This document shows positions 1 to 14,267 of a stretch of 64,000 bases of DNA, in pieces. The stretch is from Cryptomeria japonica (Eukaryota; Streptophyta; Pinopsida; Cupressales; Cupressaceae), in NCBI RefSeq assembly GCF_030272615.1, contig NC_081407.1, positions 145,518,897-145,582,896 on the forward strand. The letters run 5' to 3'. The notes beneath the pieces are model-generated. The model was given only the letters and a program-made list of their open reading frames with translations, was not told where the DNA came from and searched no databases. The position numbers and the translations under genes are program-made. The first letter of the stretch is position 1. Each line of letters begins with the position of its first letter.

Positions 1-930
1 CATTTCCTAGGCGAGCTCAGTAGTTGCATATGCTTGCAGGGATGATCAATTATGCAGATGCCAAGTGTTTGGAATGAGTGAGAAAGGTGTGGTAGAGGCT
101 ATGTGGAAGGTTGGAGGTGTGACAGACCAGGGAAGACATTAAACCCTTTGAAGAAGACCACAAAGTCCTAAAACCCTTCAAAAATGCCATTTTTGGGTTC
201 CATACCTATACGGACAAACCTGATTTTCTCACCTGATGAATCTAAAAGTTCATCCAAAAGGGTACTCAGATCATAAAAGAGTTTTCTAGGGTATTTGAAA
301 CATTTTTGAGTAATTCCACTAAAACCGGTCAGGTAGGGCTAATTGAGGCTCTAGGGCTACTAGGCCTAGAAAATAGGAGAAAGAGGGAGAGATGAAGAAA
401 TGAATGAAAGTCAATTGAAAAACTAGTTGATTGGCATGGAAATACCCGAAGAAACACCTGTTACAACTCCTGCAAGCATATGTTAGAGGATTTCTAGTTT
501 GAGGTTGGATTTACCCTTGTGAATCTCAACCATGCTTGAGCAGCGATTGAGCACAATTTGATTGGGAGCACTCCTAGAGAGTTTGAATGTTTTGGGTTTT
601 TGAGTGATCAAATTAGAGTGAAAGGAGCCCAGTTACATATCACCCAACTTCCTATTGAGCAAGGATAGACTCTCTTTGAGGACCCCTCCCCATCACATAC
701 AAACTAAATGCACATCCTTTATTACTTCCATGAAATTATACAATCCCAAGAACTCTCTTGTACAAAGTGAAAAACCAAAAGTCATCAAACTAGTTCTTTA
801 ATAATTTCTCCATAGTCTCCCCTTTTGAAAAAGTCTCCCCCTTACAATGAAAAGCCTTGAATATATAGGCTTTGAGAAGGAATAACTACTTTGTAACCAA
901 CTAGCCTAACTACAAAATGTAACTACTTAC
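1..930. other. No gene recognised
   Basis: I see no convincing coding region, RNA gene or element boundary here. The right half has the look of retroelement non-coding sequence, with a TATA-like stretch near 860, but no paired LTR or target duplication was found. Confidence 0.4.
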
Positions 931-1046
931 AATAACCACTTAAGATAACTACCATAAGCAAACACTTAGGATAACCACCTAGCATAATCACTTAGCATAA
1001 CTTCTTAAAATAACTACCCAAGTTATCACTTGTAATAACTACCCTT
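931..1046. repeat. Degenerate 13-bp tandem repeat
   Basis: About nine diverged tandem units of roughly ATAACCACTTAGC follow one another. Variants such as ATAACTACCATAAG and ATAATCACTTAGC are readable by eye. It lies in AT-rich non-coding DNA and looks like an old minisatellite. Confidence 0.6.
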
Positions 1047-1506
1047 TAGAAGTCAAGTTAGGAGTTTCTTAGCTTTTATAAAGACATGCAAACAACAAGT
1101 GACATAAGTCACTTTTTCAAAAAGACAACTTTGAATTTCAAGTTCGATGAAAAGTCAATTCTTGAACCATGTTGAGGCACTTATCCATCTTCATCCACTT
1201 CATTTGATCTCGCAATCATTTTACCATCATAGCCATTTGATTCATATTCACAATTACATGCTATTTACTTAACATTCTTTTAAAACTGTTACCCTGCCTT
1301 GTGTAATCTTCTAACACTGATCTTAAGCTCCCCATATTCTTGAACAAATTGTGGACTTTAAACTTTATGCTCGCGGCTTCCACACTTGCGAGATGCATTT
1401 GACAAAATATCCATATATTAATCTTTGATAACTCCATAACCTGTTCCAAATCTTTTCTTGTTTTGACACGATGAAGAAGGATGTTGGAAAAAATTATGGA
1501 ATTTAG

Positions 1507-2370
1507 CTATACACCATCCAATAGCATTTGCTTTAAAGTTTTGAATGTGCATATCTTACAATCATCGCTGTCATGAGATGACATCGATTTAAGGCGCTTT
1601 GTCAAGCAGTTCATCGTGCCTTGTTTATGGTTCCACATTTTGCAAACATGTCTAACATGACAGTCGTAACTTTGCACTTGTAACTTGCATTTGCTTAAAA
1701 CAAGTTTATAATGGTTTTCAATCATTTCATTTGGTACATTCTCTGCAAACATTTTAACACTGCATTCCATTCGATAACATCTCTTTGATGCATTTTATCA
1801 TATGGTTCAGGCCACTTTGGCTGTGATTCCACACTCGCATGCAGGTCTACCAAGATTCTCCAACTATAGTATCTCACAAAATTTTTCCTACGAAGATGAT
1901 TTCATGCATGACCATACGTTGTTGTGAAGACGTGAAGCGCACTGGAAAATGATTGGAGAACGCGACTCTACTCCTACAAATTGCATTTGTTTGAAACTTT
2001 ATAAAGCCGGTTCAACACATCCATTTTGTGCTTATCTTACAATCAAACAACTCATTCATTTTTTCTATGTTCTTCCACACTTTGCATTCATATCGACCAG
2101 GGTAATAGCAACTAAATCATTCAATGATGGATGTTCACAACCTGCTCTGAAGCTTCCATTATGCACAGAGGTGATGGCGCTAGAAATCATTGTAGAACTT
2201 GCCTTGGCACCCACTGCTTGCATTTTCTTCAAGAAAATTTTGAACAAATCCATTTTGTGCAAGTCTCATTGTTACCATGCTGCAGCAATGATCCATTCCT
2301 TGCTTCAAAATTTCTAAAGCATTTTCGCCAAGTTCATTTTGCATATGAGCACAACATGCAATTTGTAGAA
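1507..2370 (-). pseudogene. Decayed pentatricopeptide-repeat (PPR) protein gene
   Basis: Read on the minus strand in shifting frames, this stretch shows at least three PPR-like repeats of the plant PLS type. Three copies of the 'LVDMYAKCG' signature are visible in diverged form: LVDMNAKCGRT near 2070-2110, LVDLHASVES near 1830-1850, and MLDMFAKCGTINKAR near 1610-1660. Between them are typical linkers: FLKKMQAVGAKASSTMISS, then YDKMHQRDVIEWNAV (compare FDKMPQRDVVSWNAM), then MTAMIVRYAH. PPR proteins normally bind organellar RNA and act in editing, splicing or stability. This copy has several frameshifts and stops (for example after NKAR), no usable start and no E/DYW tail that I can trust, so it should be non-functional. 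The minus frame continuing to about 1261 may be more of the same gene but is not convincing. The family call rests on the repeated signature; no particular gene is implied. Confidence 0.75.
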
Positions 2371-3334
2371 TAGGTAGTTATAATAACTAATTTCTTTGAA
2401 CGATCGGGTAGTTATAGTAAATGCATTCCTCTAGTGATCATCAATTTTCTCTTCTTTTCAAACCCTCCGACGTAACCACCACAAACTTGCCAATTCCCAA
2501 CAACTCCTCCTTATTCAGTGGAAGGTCGTCGAATTCACAGCTCCATCGACATTTTGTTCAACTTTCACAACTTGTCGATGTACTAGTTGGAATAACTAAT
2601 TCTTTAATAAATGAGAATGCATCAACGTCTTTTAAAACGATAATGCCTCGAGATTGAATACCTTTGCATCTTTGAAAGCTTGGCGAACTTGCCGATAAAT
2701 GAGTGCATTTGATCTTTTGCCAAAGGAACTAACTCGCCCAAAATTTAAGAGCTCAGTGCATCGATCATTTTGGATATATCGGCATCTTTATAAAATAAAG
2801 CAACTTGTAGTTAACGACCAAAATTATTGAAGAGCTTAATGATTCTTCACGTCTTTTTTTAATTCTTCATTGGCATTTGAAATCAATTGAATCACACTTT
2901 GATGAATGGTCGTATCTTTATCATTCTTGAATTAATAGCAAAAATGATCATTAGAAAAATTGGAACTATAACATAGAACATTATTATGGTTATGAATTCT
3001 TTCTTCCAAATGCCTTTGCTCAAAATGTTCAGCCGTCAAGTCTCCGTAGAAAGTCTCTATATATCTTTAAAATAAATACATTTTGTGTATGTTCATGATC
3101 ATTATCTTCTATGAGATGACATATCTCCAAGATATTTTGTCAATAAATTTCATTGTTTTATTTGTGATTTTGGCAAACTATATCACCACTTTGCAAGCTC
3201 TTTGGCTAAGGTGAGAAATCATTTTTGATATCGTGGTGAGATATTTAGCAGTATAATATGACTAAGAGGTTATTGATTCAAGAAGCTTAACATGAAAGTT
3301 CAAAATTTTCTAAGTTTAAGACTAGGGCTAACAA
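2371..3334. other. No gene recognised
   Basis: AT-rich sequence with only short open frames in several phases. None has a recognisable motif. Confidence 0.4.
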
Positions 3335-3503
3335 TAACATAAATGATACATCGAGATACATCCATGTATACATATAGAAGCAAGTAAGAATAAACTAGAT
3401 ATCCAGACTTGTAGAAACTTAGAATCCTCTCGACCATACATAACATGACTGATACATCTAGATACATCCATGTCTACATATAGAAGCAAGTAAGAATAAA
3501 CTA
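3335..3503. repeat. Short direct repeat, two copies
   Basis: A segment of about 62 bases occurs at 3335-3397 and again at 3442-3503 with few differences. Both copies contain GATACATC, TAGAAGCAAG and TAAGAATAAACTA. They are separated by about 45 bases, so this is a local duplication. Confidence 0.7.
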
Positions 3504-3711
3504 CTATTTTTTTTTGAAAAATTAAAACATAAATTGGTCACTTAACTTGGAAGATAGTATAAATATTATAGGACAGATCATGGACCCATACATATGATGA
3601 GAAAAATGTACACAGTAGGAAAAAGATAATTAGAATACCAAAGACATTAGATCCTATCAATCTATTAAAAGGCAATAGAAGCCTGACAATATTTTATGTG
3701 AATCACTAATT

Positions 3712-4080
3712 GTTGGTGTGAATAAGGACGCATTCTAACTAATTCTTAGTTAGAACCTATTCACGTATTAAGTTTACTTATGCATACATGATAGTTAGTT
3801 GTCATTGAATACCATTTACACGTTAAGTTTATGTAGGATAGCGTAGTTGTCATATGAAACTCTCATTTAATATTGTTCATGTTAGTTATCTTAGGTATCA
3901 TACTAGATAGAGATGAGTCATAGCTCATTATTTAATATTAGTTTCATAATGCATCATGCATTTAATTTTGTATCAATGGTAGTTTTAACTACTCCATCAT
4001 CCATTACTTATATAAGTTAGTCTCATTTATATATTGTATTATATCAATTATTCTAAATCATTTCATTTTGATCGACTATT
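3712..4080 (+). repeat. Possible LTR fragment
   Basis: It begins TGTTGGTGTGAATAAG, and its first 150 bases resemble the start of the LTR at 21173 (shared TTAAGTTTACTTA and ATGATAGTTAGTTG-like pieces). A TATA-rich stretch (TATATAAGT) lies at about 4010. No partner LTR, primer-binding site or target duplication was found, so the boundaries are guesses. Confidence 0.3.
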
Positions 4081-4082
4081 GT

Positions 4083-4337
4083 TCATTCTTTCTCATGTTG
4101 CAACATTCTCTTGTGGTTGGTTTGTTTCTTGGTCGATCCCTTAAACACTACAACTTCATGATGGGCTCTTAATTTTTCTAAAATTCTATTAAAGATTTTT
4201 TGAAGAAAATTCCCTTCCCATACTAGAAAATTAGGCATTTGACAAAGATCCATTATTCGCCCTTCCCATAGGTCAGTTAGTAGTCCCAACATCATTTTAG
4301 TGTTAAAATTCCTTGAATTTTTTAGAAATTGTCTCAA
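4083..4337 (-). pseudogene. Unrecognised 84-codon open frame, possibly gag remnant
   Basis: This minus-strand frame of 84 codons has a balanced, protein-like composition (for example LLTDLWEGRIMDLCQ and RILEKLRAHHEVVVF). Just upstream, in another frame, a methionine-led stretch reads MSPQTAIMVARIETISKKF. Its position beside an LTR-like segment suggests a retroelement gag that has lost frame. I do not recognise a family, and chance cannot be excluded. Confidence 0.25.
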
Positions 4338-5060
4338 TTCGGGCTACCATAATAGCTGTTTGTGGTGACATTATTTATGTTTCTTCCAATATATTTGTAA
4401 GCTTGCATCATTATTTCCTTGCGATATTTCAATTGAAACATTATTTAGTATTTTAGCCTGTTTGTAGCAGCAACAATACTACTTGCTAGTTATTATCAAA
4501 CAACGGTATCATTAAATATTGGTAGAAGAGGTCAATATCTATTTTTGCAATGTGTCTCTATCATCCAAGTCAACATTATTTGGAGAATTTGATTCTATCT
4601 CTAATATTTTGAAGAATTTCATAGTATGCCATGGAATTATCAACTCATTATTCTTTGATCATCTTGAAGAAGGGGAACTATAGGAAATGGATAAATTACA
4701 TCTTTACCCATATTAGTAGGCTTTATTTATTACCATATTTGTATAATCTTGTTCCCCTCCTTGACACACCTCATTAGTAAATTTCTTGGAAATTCAATAG
4801 GGATCTTGTCTTCAAAGTCGTTGTTTTTTAGTAAAGTAAGTGGGGAAGGCCCCCCACCCATTACATAACTTACAACATTCAACAATTCTAAGATAAAATA
4901 GAAAGGTTACAACTAGGTAACCTAGATAAAAAAAAGTTAAATTACCTCAAAACCCTAGGAATCAAATAAGGGAAAAAAATATGAGCCTAAAGGAACATTC
5001 TAATATTTTTGGGAAGAAAGAGATTAACCTTCTTTCCTCTTGTGAACATATTGCATTCAA
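4338..5060. other. No gene recognised
   Basis: AT-rich sequence without a supported feature. Confidence 0.4.
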
Positions 5061-5980
5061 GGTAGGGAGATCCAATGAAGGACATCCCATCCTTGCAGCC
5101 TAACACAAACACCATGCAAGATATACCGGTAACCGGTAACACAACAAAGATAAATCAGAAAGAGCAAATGGTAACACCACATAATACATAATCGGTAAAC
5201 AGTATAAAAAATTCATATTACAGTTTAAATAATTACATATGCCACATGGTGGACCACAACCAAGGATTACAAACAATGCTTACAATCTAGATCTATGTTC
5301 CTCAGATCATCCTTTCAACAAATCATCAACTGGTAACAACTTCCACTGTTCTGCACCGATCCGGACCTCAGCCCTACCGGCTTTAGTCCTACTAGACCAG
5401 AATCCAACCGGTATCTACAACTTCGCTCGATCTCAAATTTCTCTCTTCTCTCTTCTGTCCCCTCAAATGATTCACAAAACTTCTATTTATATCATCCATA
5501 AATAATAATAACTCGATCAAGTTGGCCCAAAGACCAAACGGTTCATAATGAAATGTGCTAATGGTAACATGTCGACTCAAATCACTAAGAACATCTTCAA
5601 AATGCATAAAACATCACATAGTTCTTCGGGAACATCAGAAAAGGCACAAGAAACATAACTCAATGATCTGCAAGTCTCATAGATCAACCGCAACCTGATT
5701 CAACTTCACTCAACACACTGCAAGACTAACTAGTAAGAACATATCAACTAGACCAATACTGGAATCGATATCTCACTAGAATAAAATCCAAATGCCATGA
5801 ATCTCGAACATAATAAAGACAACGAACTCAAGGTGATAAATCCAAATCCACAACACTAAATTCTCAAACATGAAGAAATGCCACAATCTCCAAGCAATTT
5901 CATAGCTAACTGGTCCAACTAGTATGAGCTGCTTTGGTGCTCCTCCATCAGAACAACTATCCACGAAAAATATTTGATAG
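5061..5980 (-). repeat. LTR-like sequence with minus-strand promoter
   Basis: This segment has the base composition and motifs of the long LTRs further right, including repeated ACCGGTAA and CCGGT boxes. On the minus strand a TATA box (GATATAAATAGAAG) lies at about 5480-5500. I could not find the TG/CA ends, a primer-binding site or a polypurine tract, so it is a probable decayed solo LTR with unknown limits. Confidence 0.35.
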
Positions 5981-8870
<2,890 letters not shown>

Positions 8871-8879
8871 TATATAATA
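8871..8879 (+). promoter_or_regulatory. Candidate TATA box of EG45-like gene
   Basis: CTATATAAT lies about 55 bases before the ATG at 8931, a plausible TATA position with a short 5' leader. Confidence 0.5.
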
Positions 8880-8930
8880 GGTCTCGGACGGTAAATAAAA
8901 GCAATCTGAACTCAGTGATTCAACGCAACC

Positions 8931-9512
8931 ATGATGATTTATACAATTATATTTGTTAAAATTTCAATAATTTTGGTGCTTCTGCTTCATTTTTCACTGG
9001 CAGATGTGGGCACAGCAACATTTTATGGTCCTCCTTATGTCCGTAAGTATCATTAGCATTTTACCATGAATACCTCAAGGGTGATATGATAGGGAGGAGG
9101 ATGATGAACAATGGCATACTACTATAAATCTTTTTACACAATACTAACTGGAACTGTACTGATAACCCTAATTCTGGTAGGCTGAATTTTTTATTTGGGT
9201 TTTGCAGCAACTTCTTGCTATGGATACAATCAAAGGCAATTTCCAGCAGGCAATCTTTTTGGAGCGGCTAATGATGCAATTTGGGACAACCAGGCAGCCT
9301 GCGGAAGGAAGTACAGAATTCGATGTTTGAGCGGAACAAGTAATGAAAGAGTTAATCCATGTAGAAAAAGATCACTTGTGGTAAAGATTCTGGATTACTG
9401 CTCTTCTTCTGCCTGCGATAATGGCGACGCAACTTTTCATTTATCTGCTGATGCGTTTTCTCACATTGCTCATTCCTCTGCTAAAAAGATTAACGTCGAA
9501 TATGAGCAGTAA
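8931..9512 (+). CDS. EG45-like / plant natriuretic peptide-like secreted protein
   Basis: This is a two-exon gene. Exon 1 is 8931-9042, a GTAAGT donor opens an intron at 9043-9207 ending TTTTGCAG, and exon 2 is 9208-9512. The join gives 138 residues. Residues 1-24 form a signal peptide (hydrophobic ILVLLLHFSLA, then DVG). The mature part begins with ATFYGPPYVPTSCYGY and contains AIWDNQAACGRKY, IRCLSG, the basic VNPCRKRSLVVKI, DYC, and a TFHLSADAFSHIA tail. This is the compact double-psi beta-barrel of expansin-related EG45/PNP proteins (citrus blight-associated p12, Arabidopsis PNP-A). Six mature cysteines are present. The family is extracellular and lacks the expansin cellulose-binding domain; roles in water and ion balance and stress signalling are reported for some members. 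The first ATG was chosen because it precedes the signal peptide. No lesion is seen, so the gene is probably functional. Confidence 0.9.
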
Positions 9513-10585
9513 TACTCCATCTACCTACCTAGCATTTTCAATTATCACAAACGCAATTTCACTTAGAGAATGTATAATGTTGGACTGGGCATTTGGCGGG
9601 CGAAGGGGATTCTGAAATTTCGAATTTGCTCATCCATGGCTGATCTTTATTGATTATGTTCTTTTCAATTAAATGTGATATTGTCTATATCTTTTTAACA
9701 AACTATAAATCAATTAAAAAATAAAAGTTATCATAGAATTTGTCAATTAAACTTATGTACATTTTAAAATATAATATGTATTAAAAAAATCAAATCTAAT
9801 AATTTCTAGACAATGTTTCTTTTGAGACTATAGTTGGATGCATACAGTTCAATTATATCATCAGAGGACTTGAAATCAGATAGGGGATTCTATGGAACAA
9901 AGCATGGATGACTAGAGGTAGCTTTGGACATTCAAATAAGTGGTAAACATAATGAATTATTTAAATTCAGTTGGTTCTAATTGAAAAGGTTTTGATTTAT
10001 TTTGTATAAAGAATAATTAATTTTTAAAATATTTTAAGTGATTAATTTTGTGTTAAATAAATTCAATTAATTTTACTTGTAAAGACATAAAAAAATAAAA
10101 TATTTTCAACATCCAGAGTGCACATCTTGGAGACCATATTTTTCTCGATGGATGTCCAAACCCTGTGCGTAATTTCTCTTTACACTTTCCAATTCCATTT
10201 GCTCGAAAGTTTCCAAACAGTTTCCTAGAAATCCATTTTAGGCAGATTCTCTAACCACATTGGATGGTGCATAAACAAATCGATCGCTAAAACAATTACG
10301 ATGAACAACTATCAATATTGTCCGCTGTAGATCAAGATCCCTTTTAAATATGCTTTAATAGATTAAAAAAACAATCATCGAGAGGCGATTTACAATGGAT
10401 AATTGTTGCTCTTAAACACAAAACACCGTGCATTCTCCAGACGAAATCCAAATTTAGAAAAATTATAAATTTGACACCTGTTAGAGAACCTCCAACCGCC
10501 TTAAAAACTTAAATATAGAAATTTAGAAAGGACTGTCGAGCAATAGATATGGTGTCACCGAAACAGAGCTGTTACAATAGTGCCG
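9513..10585. other. 3' flank and intergenic DNA
   Basis: The first 150 bases should include the 3' UTR of the EG45-like gene (an AATTAAAT poly(A)-like signal lies near 9670). The rest is AT-rich without a supported gene. A 50-codon plus-strand open stretch near 10110-10258 has no motif. Confidence 0.4.
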
Positions 10586-10852
10586 TTATTTTTTGCATGG
10601 AGATAAATGTTTGTAACTGCCGATAATGGAATTCATACGTGCAGTATTCTGTTCCGAATGCTTTGCCAATAAATTCATGAAATGCTGGGCAATTTCATCT
10701 TGCAATTCTCTATATTGTGAATCATGCAAATAGTTTTTGAGGGCTCTCGACGCATTTTTTATTACTTTTCTTCCTTTTGAGAAATCTGCTTCAATCTTTT
10801 CTTTACTTAGCTTGTGAGTTCGATAGTGTTTTTTTGGTTTCTGTTGTAACTG
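10586..10852 (-). pseudogene. Unrecognised open frame, probable terminal exon
   Basis: A minus-strand frame stays open for 88 codons and then stops at 10586-10588. It has no early ATG (first M about 50 codons in). Its upstream end abuts ACTGACAG, which could be a splice acceptor, so a last exon of a gene extending to the right, or a captured exon, is possible. The predicted segment is hydrophilic and helix-like: a basic start (KPKKHYRTHKLSKEK), then RALKNYLHDSQYRELQDEI and AQHFMNLLAKHSEQ, ending SIIGSYKHLSPCKK. The composition looks truly coding and unlike the retroelements here. I do not recognise the family. No partner exon was found. Confidence 0.45.
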
Positions 10853-11016
10853 TCAGTTTTAAACCTTACACATTAGACAATATATTAGATTTAGAGAATG
10901 CAAGTTAATTCTAAATGTTTAACACTTTTAAGTCTAAAATTCAAAATTTAGTATTACGTCTGATTTAAATCAATCATGCGCACAATCTTGGCACATAAAG
11001 GAAGGTTAACTCAGTG

Positions 11017-11150
11017 ATTCTTGTATTTGTGAAGGGAAAGGGTACAAGTTTGGGTATAGATGCTCTCTTTGTGATTTTGATCTGCATGAATGCTACGCTA
11101 CAGCTCCTGAAGTTTCAACAAGAGACCGTATATTGCCTCTAACTTTAAGG
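11017..11150 (+). pseudogene. DC1 (Cys/His-rich C1-like) domain exon
   Basis: One plus-strand frame reads DSCICEGKGYKFGYRCSLC followed by DFDLHECYATAPEVSTRD. This matches the plant DC1 zinc-binding signature, in which G-Y-x-F/Y-x-C-x2-C-D-F-D-L-H precedes a further Cys. The frame is bounded on the left by a stop and an ACTCAG acceptor-like site, and on the right by TTTAAG|GTGATT, a possible donor. It is therefore a single exon of about 44 codons. DC1 proteins usually carry several tandem domains; no other was found within several kilobases, so this is either an exon of a gene with very long introns or an isolated relic. The function of the family is poorly defined. Confidence 0.6.
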
Positions 11151-11639
11151 TGATTTCATGTTTTTGTCATTTATTTTGAAGCTTATATGTATTATGTGGC
11201 CTTGAGCATATGATGTAATGAGATAAAAGAGATTTTTGATATTATTGCATTCTCCCATCCTAGCTACCAAGCATTTCTTTTGTTGTATTAAGTCAAATAC
11301 GCTACAAGGTCTTGTCTCGTAGCAGTTGTTTGCCCATCAACTATTTCCATTTGGTAAGGTGTTTCGAAACATTAAGACCTCTGCAATTTTTGGGCATCTG
11401 TCAAAAAGAATGCTCTTCAACCAGATATTGGTTTCTCTTGCACTCTCATCTGTCATTATGATCCAAACTCTTTAAGTTCTTAAAGAAACTGTTGTGTAAA
11501 TAAAAATGTTTTCTTGTGAAAAGGTTGAAGATTAATTTGTACCATTAAAGATATGTTTTTTATTCATTATTTTTTAGGTTTATTTTTTTGGAAAATTTAT
11601 TGAATGTTTATAAATGCTTTAAATGGCATAAACAGACCA
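11151..11639. other. No gene recognised
   Basis: AT-rich sequence between the DC1 exon and a retroelement LTR. It could be intron; nothing coding is seen. Confidence 0.35.
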
Positions 11640-12217
11640 TTGAGACTATTTTCCCAAGCTTTCAATCAGATTGGGGATACAAAATAAAACCCAAACAAAA
11701 ATGACGAGGAGATTGGCAATATTCTTGTTTGTATTAATTTTGGAAATGAAACTTTTACAAGTAAACAAACTACAAATTGATTACAATACTTGCAGGTGAT
11801 ACTCCCAATTATATGCTTGTCCTTCTTACAACTCTCTCTCGCACACACAACTCACTTGGAGCTACTAGTGCTTGGAGAAATCATTGCAAACTGGCCAAAC
11901 ACAACATAGGTGTTTTCGCACACACTCAGAAAATTCTCTGTTGTTGCACACACTTGGACTCACTCCAACTAATTCAGTGACTTCTACTTTTGATAGGGAA
12001 AACTTTATTTTCTTTTGTCAAAACTACCTACCCAAATTAATTTCACTGGTAATCTCTAATGCACATTAGGAGCAAGGGGGGTGAAAATCCCAAAGTCTTC
12101 TTGCTGCTACAAGTTGCTTGTTGCAAGAAAACTTCTGGGTAGCAATAAACTCCTAATAGGTAGGTGGATCAATGGCAGGCTCACGGCAAAAAAATTGAAA
12201 TTTTAAAATTTCCAACA
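11640..12217 (-). repeat. 3' LTR of truncated Copia element
   Basis: On the minus strand the LTR starts TGTTGGAAATTTTAAAATTT at 12217, directly after a polypurine tract. It continues leftwards through a region with GAGAGAGAGTTG and a TATA-like ATATAATTG. The left limit is uncertain; no second LTR is present. Confidence 0.6.
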
Positions 12218-12230
12218 CTCGCCCTTTGTT
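12218..12230 (-). promoter_or_regulatory. Polypurine tract (minus strand)
   Basis: AACAAAGGGCGAG immediately precedes the LTR start on the minus strand, the standard priming position for plus-strand synthesis in LTR retrotransposons. Confidence 0.6.
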
Positions 12231-12248
12231 CTTAGCCAACAAATAAGA

Positions 12249-13739
12249 TCAACCCTCATCCAAATCAACAATGCCCAAGTTTCTTCTTAGGCGCTCAAAA
12301 TTGTCCTTGCTCAATGGTTGTTGCTTAGACCTACAAAACTCCATTTTGATTTCACTATTCTCAACTAATTCTCTAATAAAATGATAGCTAATATCAATGT
12401 GCTTGCTTCTTCCATGAAACAAATGATTTTTCATCAAAGCTATTGATGAAACATTGTCACAATAAATTATCCTTCCATCCTCTTCTTCTTCCTTCAAATC
12501 TGCCAAGATTCTTCTCAGCCAAATAGCTTGATATGTTGTTACATTCACTATTATATACTCATCCTCAATTGTAGATAGGGAAATAATGGGTTTCTTCTTA
12601 GAATCCCATGAGATTAATCCTAAACCCAAATGGAACACATAGTTCGATGTGCTCTTCCTTTCATCTACACTTCCTACCCAATCACTATTTGTGTAACCAA
12701 CCAGCTCAAAAACATTTGTTGTAATACAAAATACCATATCCCTTGGTGCCATTCACATACCTCAATATTCTCTTACCCACTTGCCATTGGATGTCCAAAG
12801 GAGTCTCCATAACTATGGAAATTAGACTCACTGCATGCATTATATCAGGCCTAGTTGTTGTCAAATACATTAAACTTCCTTGATCAAACTCTTGTACATG
12901 GTCGGATTCACAGTGCTAATGCAATTTTATTTGCTCAACTTAAGACCTACGATTGTTGGTGTTGGTTCAGGCTTACTATTTTACATTCTAAATCTCTTTA
13001 AGATCTCATTTGCATACTTTTCTTGAGAAATAAAAATACAATCATGCATTTGTTTTAGTTTTATGCCTACAAAAAACCTCAGGAGACCTAACTATATCAT
13101 TTCAAACTCTCTTTTCATACCCTCTTTAAAATTAATAACGAGGAAATCATCATCCCCAATGAAAACTAAATCATCTACATATAAGATAACAAATAGAATC
13201 TTACCATTTGTTGCCTTGATGTAAAAAGTGGGCTCACCATCGCTTTTGCTAAAGCCATTGCTCATCAAATATGAGTCAATCATGATATACCATGCTTGTG
13301 GAGCTTGGTTCAACCCATAAAGAGCCTTCTTTAGCCTATATACATTGTCTTCATGACCTAGAACTTCATAATCAGGTGGCTGCTCCACATAAACTTCTTC
13401 TTTCAATACTCCATTCAAGAAGGTGGACTTCATGTCTATTTGAAACACCTTCCATTTATGCTAGGTTGCAATTGCTATGACTATCTGCATGGTTTGAATC
13501 CTTGCAACAAGGGCATACGTCTCATCATAATCTCTTCCAAACTGTTATTTGTACCCCTTGACAACCAATCTTGCCTCATGTCTCTCTATTCTTCCTTTGA
13601 CTTTTCTTTTGGTCTTATAGACCCATTTTACACCACTAACTTGTTTGTTGGGAGGCAAATTAGTTAGCTCCCAATTTCTATTTCTTTTTATTACATCTAT
13701 TTCCTCATCCATGGCCTCACACCATTTCTCTTCTTTCAC
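12249..13739 (-). pseudogene. Copia reverse transcriptase-RNase H remnant
   Basis: Minus-strand pieces follow the Ty1/Copia order. The RT N-terminal region (13545-13739) has EEKWCEAMDEEIDVI and NRNWEL. The RT core (13092-13448) has QIDMKSTFLNGVLKEEVY, YGLNQAPQAWY and an intact YVDD. RNase H (12249-12752) has SDWVGSVDERKSTSNYVF, STIEDEYI and SKHIDISYHFIREL. Breaks are small frameshifts and stops between the pieces. Integrase, protease and gag are missing, so the element is 5'-truncated at about 13.79 kb, where an unrelated dispersed repeat begins. The polypurine tract and 3' LTR follow at once on the left. Confidence 0.9.
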
Positions 13740-13796
13740 TCAAGACCTATGTAACTTGACTCCAATGGCCATCTCTATAAATTCTTTTTCTATATA

Positions 13797-14095
13797 TGAT
13801 AGTTCTTAGGAATGTTGATACAATTTATAAAATCATAAATAATTTGTTTTTGTTATCTATGAAATTTATTGTCCTTCATGAAGGATTCAATGTACCATAT
13901 GTAACTAGAATTTATTCTTGATCACATCATCTTTGCGGCACCTTGGTATTTAACTCAAGATATATAACCAAAATAATATGACTTTAAATTTATAGATTAA
14001 AAAAAAAGAAAAAGTAAATAAAATATTAATTAATAAATGAATATGTTATTCAATTTTCTTTGTGGTTATTATTTTGTTGCCTAATCTTTAAATAG
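13797..14095. repeat. Dispersed repeat, copy 1
   Basis: This segment closely matches 31783-32196. Shared landmarks include GGATTCAATGT, ACTAGAATTTRTTCTTG, the TTTAACTCAAG region and AAATAAAATATTAATTAAT. Copy 1 lacks about 110 bases in the middle that copy 2 has. The element type is unknown. Confidence 0.7.
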
Positions 14096-14267
14096 GAAAT
14101 TTGGGCTATATTAGTAATAATAAATATAAATATTAAACAATTCATAATTAAATATTAAATGCACAAGTCAAGTGTTCGCTATCCTATCGATCAATATGGC
14201 ATCAGATACATTTTTCACCTATATTAATGCTTTTAATCGAAGCAAGAACATAATCTATGTAAGACAT

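Noticed and set aside
230-260. CCTGATGAATC as another hammerhead core
   Set aside because: No GAAA box or pairing stems follow.
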